Positions 49,401 to 60,000 of a DNA stretch of 60,000 nt are shown here, in pieces. The position numbers and the translations under genes were made by a program. This DNA is from Membranipora membranacea (taxonomy: Eukaryota; Bryozoa; Gymnolaemata; Cheilostomatida; Membraniporidae). The stretch covers positions 8,186,001 through 8,246,000 of the forward strand of contig OU612069.1 in NCBI GenBank assembly GCA_914767715.1. Direction: 5' to 3'. The notes below the pieces were generated by a model. The model ran no database searches. It worked only from the letters and a program-made list of their open reading frames with translations, and had not been told where the DNA came from. Within the stretch, counting starts at the first letter, position 1. Each line of letters opens with the position of its first letter.

Positions 49401-52400
49401 GCAACTCCTGCTCGTCTCAAATCTGAAATCCGTTTTGTTTTGCGGGTCTCCCTTCTCCATCAGCACCAACTTTAACGACGCCCACTTTCGCACTAAAAAA
49501 ACATGCCAAACGGCAGCAGTAAAAAATTCAAAGTGTATCACAATCATATGAAACTCTGACCAGTTCAGGCCCTCAAACACCTTATTCAAAATCCAGAATA
49601 TGGAGATTCTCAGATAACCTGGCTGCTAATTAAGCTGACTTGAAATTTACAAAAATATACCAAGGGAGGGTATCACGCTTTTTTTTCGCTCGGATCAAAA
49701 AATAGATTTCGTTTCAACCTACCTCAAAAGGAGAAGCAACTCCTGCTCGTCTCAAATCTGAAATCCGTTTTGTTTTGCGGGTCTCCCTTCTCCGTCAGCA
49801 CCAACTTTAACGACGCCCACTTTCGCACTAAAAAAACATGCCAAACGGCAGCAGTAAAAAATTCAAAGTGTATCACAATCATATGAAACTCTGACCAGTT
49901 CAAGCCCTCAAACACCTTATTCAAAATCCAGAATATGGAGATTCTATGATAACCTGGCTGCTAATTAAGCTGACTTGAAATTTACAAAAATATACCAAGG
50001 GAGGGTATCACGCTTTTTTTTCGCTCGGATCAAAAAATAGATTTCGTTCCAACCTACCTCAAAAGGAGAAGCAACTCCTGCTCGTCTCAAATCTGAAATC
50101 CGTTTTGTTTTGCGGGTCTCCCTTCTCCGTCAACACCAACTTTAACGACGCCCACTTTCGCACTAAAAAAACATGCCAAACGGCAGCAGTAAAAAATTCA
50201 AAGTCTATCACAATCATGTGAAACTCTGACCAGTTCAAGCCCTCAAACACCTTATTCAAAATCCAGAATATGGTGATTCTCAGATAACCTGGCTGCTAAT
50301 TAAGCTGACTTGAAATTTACAAAAATATACCAAGGGAGGGTATCACGCTTTCTTTTCGCTCGGATCAAAAAATAGATTTCGTTCCAACCTACCTCAAAAG
50401 GAGAAGCAACTCCTGCTCGTCTCAAATCTGAAATCCGTTTTGTTTTGCGGGTCTCCCTTCTCCATCAGCACCAACTTTAACGACGCCCACTTTCGCACTA
50501 AAAAAACATGCCAAACGGCAGCAGTAAAGAATTCAAAGTGTATCACAATCATATGAAACTCTGACCAGTTCAAGCCCTCAAACACCTTATTCAAAATCCA
50601 GAATATGGAGATTCTCAGATAACCTGGCTGCTAATTAAGCTGACTTGAAATTTACAAAAATATACCAAGGGAGGGTATCACGCTTTTTTTTCGCTCGGAT
50701 CAAAAAATAGATTTCGTTCCAACCTACCTCAAAAGGAGAAGCAACTCCTGCTCGTCTCAAATCTGAAATCCGTTTTGTTTTGCGGGTCTCCCTTCTCCGT
50801 CAGCACCAACTTTAACGACGCCCACTTTCGCACTAAAAAAACATGCCAAACGGCAGCAGTAAAAAATTCAAAGTCTATCACAATCATATGAAACTCTGAC
50901 CAGTTCAAGCCCTCAAACACCTTATTCAAAATCCAGAATATGGAGATTCTCAGATAACCTGGCTGCTAATTAAGCTGACTTGAAATTTACAAAAATATAC
51001 CAAGGGAGGGTATCACGCTTTTTTTTCGCTCGGATCAAAAAATAGATTTCGTTCCAACCTACCTCAAAAGGAGAAGCAACTCCTGCTCGTCTCAAATCTG
51101 AAATCCGTTTTGTTTTGCGGGTCACCCTTCTCCGTCAGCACCAACTTTAACGACGCCCACTTTCGCACTAAAAAAACATGCCAAACGGCAGCAGTAAAAA
51201 ATTCAAAGTGTATCACAATCTTATGAAACTCTGACCAGTTCAAGCCCTCAAACACCTTATTCAAAATGCAGAATATGGAGATTCTCAGATAACCTGGCTG
51301 CTAATTAAGCTGACTTGAAATTTACAAAAATATACCAAGGGAGGGTATCACGCTTTTTTTTCGCTCGGATCAAAAAATAGATTTCGTTCCAACCTACCTC
51401 AAAAGGAGAAGCAACTCCTGCTCGTCTCAAATCTGAAATTCGTTTTGTTTTGCGGGTCTCCCTTCTCCGTCAACACCAACTTTAACGACGCCCACTTTCG
51501 CACTAAAAAAACATGCCAAACGGCAGCAGTAAAAAATTCAAAGTCTATCACAATCATATGAAACTCTGACCAGTTCAAGCCCTCAAACACCTTATTCAAA
51601 ATCCAGAATATGGAGATTCTCAGATAACCTGGCTGCTAATTAAGCTGACTTGAAATTTACAAAAATATACCAAGGGAGGGTATCACGCTTTTTTTTCGCT
51701 CGGATCAAAAAATAGATTTCGTTCCAACCTACCTCAAAAGGAGAAGCAACTCCTGCTCGTCTCAAATCTGAAATCCGTTTTGTTTTGCGGGTCTCCCTTC
51801 TACGTCAGCACCAACTTTAACGACGCCCACTTTCGCACTAAAAAAACATGCCAAACGGCAGCAGTAAAAAATTCAAAGTCTATCACAATCATATGAAACT
51901 CTGACCAGTTCAAGCCCTCAAACACCTTATTCAAAATCCAGAATATGGAGATTCTCAGATAACCTGGCTGCTAATTAAGCTGACTTGAAATTTACAAAAA
52001 TATACCAAGGGAGGGTATCACGCTTTTTTTTCGCTCGGATCAAAAAATAGATTTCGTTCCAACCTACCTCAAAAGGAGAAGCAACTCCTGCTCGTCTCAA
52101 ATCTGAAATCCGTTTTGTTTTGCGGGTCTCCCTTCTCCGTCAGCACCAACTTTAACGACGCCCTCTTTCGCACTAAAAAAACATGCCAAACGGCAGCAGT
52201 AAAAAATTCAAAGTCTATCACAATCATATGAAACTCTGACCAGTTCAAGCCCTCAAACACCTTATTCAAAATCCAGAATATGGAGATTCTCCGATAACCT
52301 GGCTGCTAATTAAGCTGACTTGAAATTTACAAAAATATACCAAGGGAGGGTATCACGCTTTTTTTTCGCTCGGATCAAAAAATAGATTTCGTTCCAACCT

Positions 52401-54155
52401 ACCTCAAAAGGAGAAGCAACTCCTGCTCGTCTCAAATCTGAAATCCGTTTTGTTTTGCGGGTCTCCCTTCTCCGTCAACACCAACTTTAACGACGCCCAC
52501 TTTCGCACTAAAAAAACATGCCAAACGGCAGCAGTAAAAAATTCAAAGTCTATCACAATCATATGAAACTCTGACCAGTTCAAGCCCTCAAACACCTTAT
52601 TCAAAATCCAGAATATGGAGATTCTCAGATAACCTGGCTGCTAATTAAGCTGACTTGAAATTTACAAAAATATACCAAGGGAGGGTATCACGCTTTTTTT
52701 TCGCTCGGATCAAAAAATAGATTTCGTTCCAACCTACCTCAAAAGGAGAAGCAACTCCTGCTGGTCTCAAATCTGAAATCCGTTTTGTTTTGCGGGTCTC
52801 CCTTCTCCGTCAGCACCAACTTTAACGACGCCCACTTTCGCACTAAAAAAACATGCCAAACGGCAGCAGTAAAAAATTCAAAGTCTATCACAATCATTTG
52901 AAACTCTGACCAGTTCAAGCCCTCAAACACCTTATTCAAAATCCAGAATATGGAGATTCTCAGATAACCTGGCTGCTAATTAAGCTGACTTGAAATTTAC
53001 AAAAATATACCAAGGGAGGGTATCACGCTTTTTTTTCGCTCGGATCAAAAAATAGATTTCGTTCCAACCTACCTCAAAAGGAGAAGCAACTCCTGCTCGT
53101 CTCAAATCTGAAATCCGTTTTGTTTTGCGGGTCTCCCTTCTCCGTCAGCACCAACTTTAACGACGCCCTCTTTCGCACTAAAAAAACATGCCAAACGGCA
53201 GCAGTAAAAAATTCAAAGTCTATCACAATCATATGAAACTCTGACCAGTTCAAGCCCTCAAACACCTTATTCAAAATGCAGAATATGGAGATTCTCAGAT
53301 AACCTGGCTGCTAATTAAGCTGACTTGAAATTTACAAAAATATACCAAGGGAGGGTATCACGCTTTTTTTTCGCTCGGATCAAAAAATAGATTTCGTTCC
53401 AACCTACCTCAAAAGGAGAAGCAACTCCTGCTCGTCTCAAATCTGAAATCCGTTTTGTTTTGCGGGTCTCCCTTCTCTGTCAGCACCAACTTTAACGACG
53501 CCCACTTTCGCACTAAAAAAACATGCCAAACGGCAGCAGTAAAAAATTCAAAGTCTATCACAATCATATGAAACTCTGACCAGTTCAAGCCCTCAAACAC
53601 CTTATTCAAAATCCAGAATATGGAGATTCTCAGATAACCTGGCTGCTAATTAAGCTGACTTGAAATTTACAAAAATATACCAAGGGAGTGTATCACGCTT
53701 TTTTTTCGCTCGGATCAAAAAATAGATTTCGTTCCAACCTACCTCAAAAGGAGAAGCAACTCCTGCTCGTCTCAAATCTGAAATCCGTTTTGTTTTGCGG
53801 GTCTCCCTTCTCCGTCAGCACCAACTTTAACGACGCCCACTTTCGCACTAAAAAAACATGCCAAACGGCAGCAGTAAAAAATTCAAAGTGTATCACAATC
53901 TTATGAAACTCTGACCAGTTCAAGCCCTCAAACACCTTATTCAAAATCCAGAATATGGAGATTCTCAGATAACCTGGCTGCTAATTAAGCTGACTTGAAA
54001 TTTACAAAAATATACCAAGGGAGGGTATCACGCTTTTTTTTCGCTCGGATCAAAAAATAGATTTCGTTCCAACCTACCTCAAAAGGAGAAGCAACTCCTG
54101 CTCGTCTCAAATCTGAAATTCGTTTTGTTTTGCGGGTCTCCCTTCTCCGTCAACA
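46451..54155. repeat. 23-monomer HOR, copy B
   Basis: This is a direct tandem copy of the preceding block with the same 23 monomers in the same order. I found by eye only about eight differences in 7.7 kb, for example cttttttatcgc near 47339, atactaaggg versus acactaaggg, aacgtggctg near 49284, aaatgcag at 51266 and ctccgata near 52290. That is roughly 99.9% identity. The block ends between 54152 and 54505, because the monomer at 54414 lacks the ccctctttcg marker that should start a new unit. Confidence 0.93.
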
Positions 54156-56900
54156 CCAACTTTAACGACGCCCACTTTCGCACTAAAAAAACATGCCAAA
54201 CGGCAGCAGTAAAAAATTCAAAGTCTATCACAATCATATGAAACTCTGACCAGTTCAAGCCCTCAAACACCTTATTCAAAATCCAGAATATGGAGATTCT
54301 CAGATAACCTGGCTGCTAAATAAGCTGACTTGAAATTTACAAAAATATACCAAGGGAGGGTATCACGCTTTTTTTTCGCTCGGATCTAAAAATAGATTTC
54401 GTTCCAACCTACCTCAAAAGGAGAAGCAACTCCTGCTCGTCTCAAATCTGAAATCCGTTTTGTTTTGCGGGTCTCCCTTCTCCGTCAGCACCAACTTTAA
54501 CGACGCCCACTTTCGCACTAAAAAAACATGCCAAACGGCAGCAGTAAAAAATTCAAAGTCTATCACAATCATATGAAACTCTGACCAGTTCAAGCCCTCA
54601 AACACCTTATTCAAAATCCAGAATATGGAGATTCTCAGATAACCTGGCTGCTAATTAAGCTGACTTGAAATTTACAAAAATATACCAAGGGAGGGTATCA
54701 CGCTTTTTTTTCGCTCGGATCAAAAAATAGATTTCGTTCCAATCTACCTCAAAAGGAGAAGCAACTCCTGCTCGTCTCAAATCTGAAATCCGTTTTGTTT
54801 TGCGGGTCTCCCTTCTCCGTCAGCACCAACTTTAACGACGCCCTCTTTCGCACTAAAAAAACATGCCAAACGGCAGCAGTAAAAAATTCAAAGTCTATCA
54901 CAATCATATGAAACTCTGACCAGTTCAAGCCCTCAAACACCTTATTCAAAATCCAGAATATGGAGATTCTCAGATAACCTGGCTGCTAATTAAGCTGAAT
55001 TGAAATTTACAAAAATATACCAAGGGAGGGTATCACGCTTTTTTTTCGCTCGGATCAAAAAATAGATTTCGTTCCAACCTACCTCAAAAGGAGAAGCAAC
55101 TCCTGCTCGTCTCAAATCTGAAATCCGTTTTGTTTTGCGGGTCTCCCTTCTCCGTCAACACCAACTTTAACGACGCCCACTTTCGCACTAAAAAAACATG
55201 CCAAACGGCAGCAGTAAAAAATTCAAAGTCTATCACAATCATATGAAACTCTGACCAGTTCAAGCCCTCAAACACCTTTTTCAAAATCCAGAATATGGAG
55301 ATTCTCAGATAACCTGGCTGCTAATTAAGCTGACTTGAAATTTACAAAAATATACCAAGGGAGGGTATCACGCTTTTTTTTCGCTCGGATCAAAAAATAG
55401 ATTTCGTTCCAACCAACCTCAAAAGGAGAAGCAACTCCTGCTGGTCTCAAATCTGAAATCCGTTTTGTTTTGCGGGTCTCCCTTCTCCGTCAGCACCAAC
55501 TTTAACGACGCCCACTTTCGCACTAAAAAAACATGCCAAACGGCAGCAGTAAAAAATTCAAAGTCTATCACAATCATATGAAACTCTGACCAGTTCAAGC
55601 CCTCAAACACCTTATTCAAAATCCAGAATATGGAGATTCTCAGATAACCTGGCTGCTAATTAAGCTGACTTGAAATTTACAAAAATATACCAAGGGAGGG
55701 TATCACGCTTTTTTTTCGCTCGGATCAAAAAATAGATTTCGTTCCAACCTACCTCAAAAGGAGAAGCAACTCCTGCTCGTCTCAAATCTGAAATCCGTTT
55801 TGTTTTGCGGGTCTCCCTTCTCCGTCAGCACCAACTTTAACGACGCCCTCTTTCGCACTAAAAAAACATGCCAAACGGCAGCAGTAAAAAATTCAAAGTC
55901 TATCACAATCATATGAAACTCTGACCAGTTCAAGCCCTCAAACACCTTATTCAAAATGCAGAATATGGAGATTCTCAGATAACCTGGCTGCTAATTAAGC
56001 TGACTTGAAATTTACAAAACTATACCAAGGGAGGGTATCACGCTTTTTTTTCGCTCGGATCAAAAAATAGATTTCGTTCCAACCTACCTCAAAAGGAGAA
56101 GCAACTCCTGCTCGTCTCAAATCTGAAATCCGTTTTGTTTTGCGGGTCTCCCTTCTCCGTCAGCACCAACTTTAACGACGCCCACTTTCGCACTAAAAAA
56201 ACATGCCAAACGGCAGCAGTAAAAATTTCAAAGTCTATCACAATCATATGAAACTCTGACCAGTTCAAGCCCTCAAACACCTTATTCAAAATCCAGAATA
56301 TGGAGATTCTCAGATAACCTGGCTGCTAATTAAGCTGACTTGAAATTTACAAAAATATACCAAGGGAGTGTATCACGCTTTTTTTTCGCTCGGATCAAAA
56401 AATAGATTTCGTTCCAACCTACCTCAAAAGGAGGAGCAACTCCTGCTCGTCTCAAATCTGAAATCCGTTTTGTTTTGCGGGTCTCCCTTCTCCGTCAGCA
56501 CCAACTTTAACGACGCCCACTTTCGCACTAAAAAAACATGCCAAACGGCAGCAGTAAAAAATTCAAAGTCTATCACAATCATATGAAACTCTGACCAGTT
56601 CAAGCCCTCAAACACCTTATTCAAAATCCAGAATATGGAGATTCTCAGATAACCTGGCTGCTAATTAAGCTGACTTGAAATTTACAAAAATATACCAAGG
56701 GAGGGTATCACGCTTTTTTTTCGCTCGGATCAAAAAATAGATTTCGTTCCAACCTACCTCAAAAGGAGAAGCAACTCCTGCTCGTCTCAAATCTGAAATC
56801 CGTTTTGTTTTGCGGGTCTCCCTTCTCCGTCAGCACCAACTTTAACGACGCCCACTTTCGCAATAAAAAAACATGCCAAACGGCAGCAGTAAAAAATTCA
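54156..56900. repeat. Eight-monomer (2680 bp) copy of the end of block B
   Basis: Markers of 52.0-54.0 kb return 2680 bp later: ccctctttcg (52069 to 54749), ccgtcaacacc (52404 to 55084), ctggtctcaaa (52739 to 55419), ccctctttcg with aaatgcag (53074 to 55754) and gagtgtatcac (53688 to 56368). Divergence is greater than between blocks A and B: ctaaataagc near 54319, cggatctaaaa near 54386, cctttttcaaa near 55275, and gtctatcac instead of gtgtatcac near 56570. The last monomer before block C (56759) carries the private change cgcaataaa. Confidence 0.85.
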
Positions 56901-59900
56901 AAGTCTATCACAATCATATGAAACTCTGACCAGTTCAAGCCCTCAAACACCTTATTCAAAATCCAGAATATGGAGATTCTCAGATAACCTGGCTGCTAAT
57001 TAAGCTGACTTGAAATTTACAAAAATATACCAAGGGAGGGTATCACGCTTTTTTTTCGCTCGGATTAAAAAATAGATTTCGTTCCAACCTACCTCAAAAG
57101 GAGAAGCAACTCCTGCTTGTCTCAAATCTGAAATGCGTTTTGTTTTACGGGTCTCCCTTCTCCGTCAGCACCAACTTTAACGACGCCCACTTTCGCACTA
57201 AAAAAACATGCCAAACGGCAGCAGTAAAAAATTCAAAGTCTATCACAATCATATGAAACTCTGACCAGTTCAAGCCCTCAAACACCTTATTCAAAATCCA
57301 GAATATGGAGATTCTCAGATAACCTGGCTGCTAATTAAGCTGACTTGAAATTTACAAAAATATACCAAGGGAGGGTATCACGCTTTTTTTTCGCTCGGAT
57401 CAAAAAATAGATTTCATTCCAACCTACCTCAAAAGGAGAAGCAACTCCTGCTCGTCTCAAATCTGAAATCCGTTTTGTTTTGCGGGTCTCCCTTCTCCGT
57501 CAGCACCAACTTTAACGACGCCCACTTTCGCACTAAAAAAACATGCCAAACGGCAGCAGTAAAAAATTCAAAGTCTATCACAATCATATGAAACTCTGAC
57601 CAGTTCAAGCCCTCAAACACCTTATTCAAAATCCAGAATGTGGAGATTCTCAGATAACCTGGCTGCTAATTAAGCTGACTTGAAATTTACAAAAATATAC
57701 CAAGGGAGGGTATCACGCTTTTTTTTCGCTCGGATCAAAAAATAGATTTCGTTCCAACCTACCTCAAAAGGAGAAGCAACTCCTGCTCGTCTCAAATCTG
57801 AAATCCGTTTTGTTTTGCGGGTCTCCCTTCTCCGTCAGCACCAACTTTAACGACGCCCACTTTCGCACTAAAAAAACATGCCAAACGGCAGCAGTAAAAA
57901 ATTCAAAGTCTATCACAATCATATGAAACTCTGACCAGTTCAAGCCCTCAAACACCTTATTCAAAATCCAGAATATGGAGATTCTCAGATAACCTGGCTG
58001 CTAATTAAGCTGACTTGAAATTTACAAAAATATACCAAGGGAGGGTATCACGCTTTTTTTTCGCTCGGATCAAAAAATAGATTTCGTTCCAACCTACCTC
58101 AAAAGGAGAAGCAACTCCTGCTCGTCTCAAATCTGAAATCCGTTTTGTTTTGCGGGTCTCCCTTCTCCGTCAGCACCAACTTTAACGACGCCCACTTTCG
58201 CACTAAAAAAACATGCCAAACGGCAGCAGTAAAAAATTCAAAGTCTATCACAATCATATGAAACTCTGACCAGTTCAAGCCCTCAAACACCTTATTCAAA
58301 ATCCAGAATATGGAGATTCTCAGATAACCTGGCTGCTAATTAAGCTGACTTGAAATTTACAAAAATATACCAAGGGAGGGTATCACGCTTTTTTTTCGCT
58401 CGGATCAAAAAATAGATTTCGTTCCAACCTACCTCAAAAGGAGAAGCAACTCCTGCTCGTCTCAAATCTGAAATCCGTTTTGTTTTGCGGGTCTCCCTTC
58501 TCCATCAGCACCAACTTTAACGACGCCCACTTTCGCACTAAAAAAACATGCCAAACGGCAGCAGTAAAAAATTCAAAGTGTATCACAATCATATGAAACT
58601 CTGACCAGTTCAGGCCCTCAAACACCTTATTCAAAATCCAGAATATGGAGATTCTCAGATAACCTGGCTGCTAATTAAGCTGACTTGAAATTTACAAAAA
58701 TATACCAAGGGAGGGTATCACGCTTTTTTTTCGCTCGGATCAAAAAATAGATTTCGTTCCAACCTACCTCAAAAGGAGAAGCAACTCCTGCTCGTCTCAA
58801 ATCTGAAATCCGTTTTGTTTTGCGGGTCTCCCTTCTCCGTCAGCACCAACTTTAACGACGCCCACTTTCGCACTAAAAAAACATGCCAAACGGCAGCAGT
58901 AAAAAATTCAAAGTCTATCACAATCATATGAAACTCTGACCAGTTCAAGCCCTCAAACACCTTATTCAAAATCCAGAATATGGAGATTCTCAGATAACCT
59001 GGCTGCTAATTAAGCTGACTTGAAATTTACAAAAATATACCAAGGGAGGGTATCACGCTTTTTTTTCGCTCGGATCAAAAAATAGATTTCGTTCCAACCT
59101 ACCTCAAAAGGAGAAGCAACTCCTGCTCGTCTCAAATCTGAAATCCGTTTTGTTTTGCGGGTCTCCCTTCTCCATCAGCACCAACTTTAACGACGCCCAC
59201 TTTCGCACTAAAAAAACATGCCAAACGGCAGCAGTAAAAAATTCAAAGTGTATCACAATCATATGAAACTCTGACCAGTTCAGGCCCTCAAACACCTTAT
59301 TCAAAATCCAGAATATGGAGATTCTCAGATAACCTGGCTGCTAATTAAGCTGACTTGAAATTTACAAAAATATACCAAGGGAGGGTATCACGCTTTTTTT
59401 TCGCTCGGATCAAAAAATAGATTTCGTTCCAACCTACCTCAAAAGGAGAAGCAACTCCTGCTCGTCTCAAATCTGAAATCCGTTTTGTTTTGCGGGTCTC
59501 CCTTCTCCGTCAGCACCAACTTTAACGACGCCCACTTTCGCACTAAAAAAACATGCCAAACGGCAGCAGTAAAAAATTCAAAGTGTATCACAATCATATG
59601 AAACTCTGACCAGTTCAAGCCCTCAAACACCTTATTCAAAATCCAGAATATGGAGATTCTATGATAACCTGGCTGCTAATTAAGCTGACTTGAAATTTAC
59701 AAAAATATACCAAGGGAGGGTATCACGCTTTTTTTTCGCTCGGATCAAAAAATAGATTTCGTTCCAACCTACCTCAAAAGGAGAAGCAACTCCTGCTCGT
59801 CTCAAATCTGAAATCCGTTTTGTTTTGCGGGTCTCCCTTCTCCGTCAACACCAACTTTAACGACGCCCACTTTCGCACTAAAAAAACATGCCAAACGGCA

Positions 59901-60000
59901 GCAGTAAAAAATTCAAAGTCTATCACAATCATGTGAAACTCGGACCAGTTCAAGCCCTCAAACACCTTATTCAAAATCCAGAATATGGTGATTCTCAGAT
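56901..60000. repeat. 23-monomer HOR, copy C (starts mid-unit, runs off the window)
   Basis: The cggattaaaa, tgcttgtctc and tttacggg monomer at about 57065 matches 48020 (offset 9045, 27 monomers) and 40315. Then come tttcattcc with cagaatgtgg (57414, 57639), caggccctc (58612), attctatgataacc (59656), and atcatgtg with tggtgattc near the end. The start lies between 56831 and 57065, so the first four or so monomers of the unit are absent. Relative to block B there is a 670-bp insertion, after which the offset becomes 9715. Confidence 0.9.
58099..59440. repeat. Two-monomer (670 bp) duplication inside HOR copy C
   Basis: A plain monomer (58099) and one with ctccatcag, gtgtatcac and caggccctc (58434) are followed by the same pair at 58769 and 59104. 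Blocks A and B contain the pair only once (41348-41883; 49054-49589). The duplication is therefore private to copy C and younger than the 23-monomer unit. I see no difference between the two 670-bp copies. Confidence 0.88.

Larger units (their letters stand above)
1..60000. repeat. Satellite DNA array, ~335-bp monomer, ~179 head-to-tail copies
   Basis: Every part of the window is a copy of the same unit, in one orientation, without a gap or foreign insertion. Matching landmarks at 164 and 59774 are 178 steps apart, a mean of 334.9 bp. Single monomers vary by small indels: 330 bp at 336-665 through a 5-bp loss near 653, and 336 bp where the T tract gains a base near 44650. By eye, neighbours differ at a handful of positions, with more divergence on the left than on the right. 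There is no flanking unique sequence, so the array extends past both ends. Known of such arrays: they form heterochromatin and evolve by unequal crossover and conversion. Inferred: a eukaryotic, possibly plant, pericentromeric, centromeric or subtelomeric locus. I do not recognise the family. Confidence 0.98.

Noticed and set aside
38745-54155. The 7.7-kb tandem identity as an assembly artefact
   Set aside because: The copies carry several private differences, including a T-tract length change and base substitutions, and a third partial copy begins elsewhere with its own changes. A simple duplicated contig is less likely, although only spanning reads can settle it.
745-56586. + strand open frames of 60-81 codons
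   Set aside because: They appear only where the T tract has seven bases or where a substitution creates a start (such as gagtgtatcac), and they overlap the - strand frames. Their presence tracks slippage, not coding.
1163-59974. Recurrent - strand open frames of 62-70 codons (MNKVFEGLNWSEF...) in most monomers
   Set aside because: They repeat because the DNA repeats. The unit (335 bp) is not a multiple of three, several monomers lack the start codon, and 1- and 2-bp indels that shift the frame were amplified as freely as others. I recognise no protein family and see no sign of codon-level constraint.
1-60000. CRISPR array
   Set aside because: The unit is 335 bp of continuous repeat with no short repeat and variable-spacer alternation, and no cas-like gene is present.
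1-60000. rDNA intergenic spacer or 5S rDNA array
   Set aside because: No rRNA sequence, 5S internal control region or known rDNA motif appears in any unit; only the 335-bp satellite is present.

Overview
The window is one uninterrupted block of satellite DNA. A single unit of about 335 bp is repeated head to tail, always in the same orientation, from base 1 to base 60000. The spacing of matching landmarks (164 to 59774 spans 178 steps) gives a mean of 334.9 bp, so about 179 copies are present. I see no unique sequence, protein gene, tRNA or rRNA, transposon, inversion or array edge. Such an array points to a eukaryotic nuclear chromosome, in pericentromeric, centromeric or subtelomeric heterochromatin. 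A unit of about two nucleosomes is common in plants, so a plant is my best guess, but I do not recognise the family and cannot name the organism.

The reference monomer (41185-41519) is 335 bp: A 111, T 88, C 85, G 51. This is 40.6% GC with a marked strand asymmetry (GC skew about -0.25 on the + strand). Its fixed landmarks are a T8 tract, A6, A7 and A6 tracts, a short hairpin, an NdeI site and a BsaI site. It also has a weak Pol III-like arrangement and a partial CENP-B-box-like motif.

The array divides into domains with private variants and their own higher-order repeats (HORs). (I) 1-14.9 kb is a mosaic of 2-, 3-, 9-, 12-, 24- and 26/28-monomer copies, rich in monomers with a 2-bp deletion (type B). 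(II) 14.9-23.1 kb has individually varying monomers and little HOR structure. (III) 23.1-38.4 kb carries type C monomers, a 4-monomer HOR (1340 bp) and a 12-monomer HOR (about 4021 bp). (IV) 38.7-60 kb is the most homogeneous part. It has a 23-monomer HOR (about 7706 bp) in two nearly identical tandem copies, an 8-monomer (2680 bp) amplification, and the start of a third 23-monomer copy that contains an extra 2-monomer duplication.

Short open frames recur in almost every monomer (about 66 codons on the - strand, 60-81 codons on the + strand). They are by-products of the repeat: the unit length is not a multiple of three, and frame-shifting indels were amplified freely. I annotate no coding genes. 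The interest lies in the layered recombination history: nested HORs, a chimeric monomer that marks a crossover, patchwork replacement inside a HOR, and a left-to-right gradient of homogenisation.
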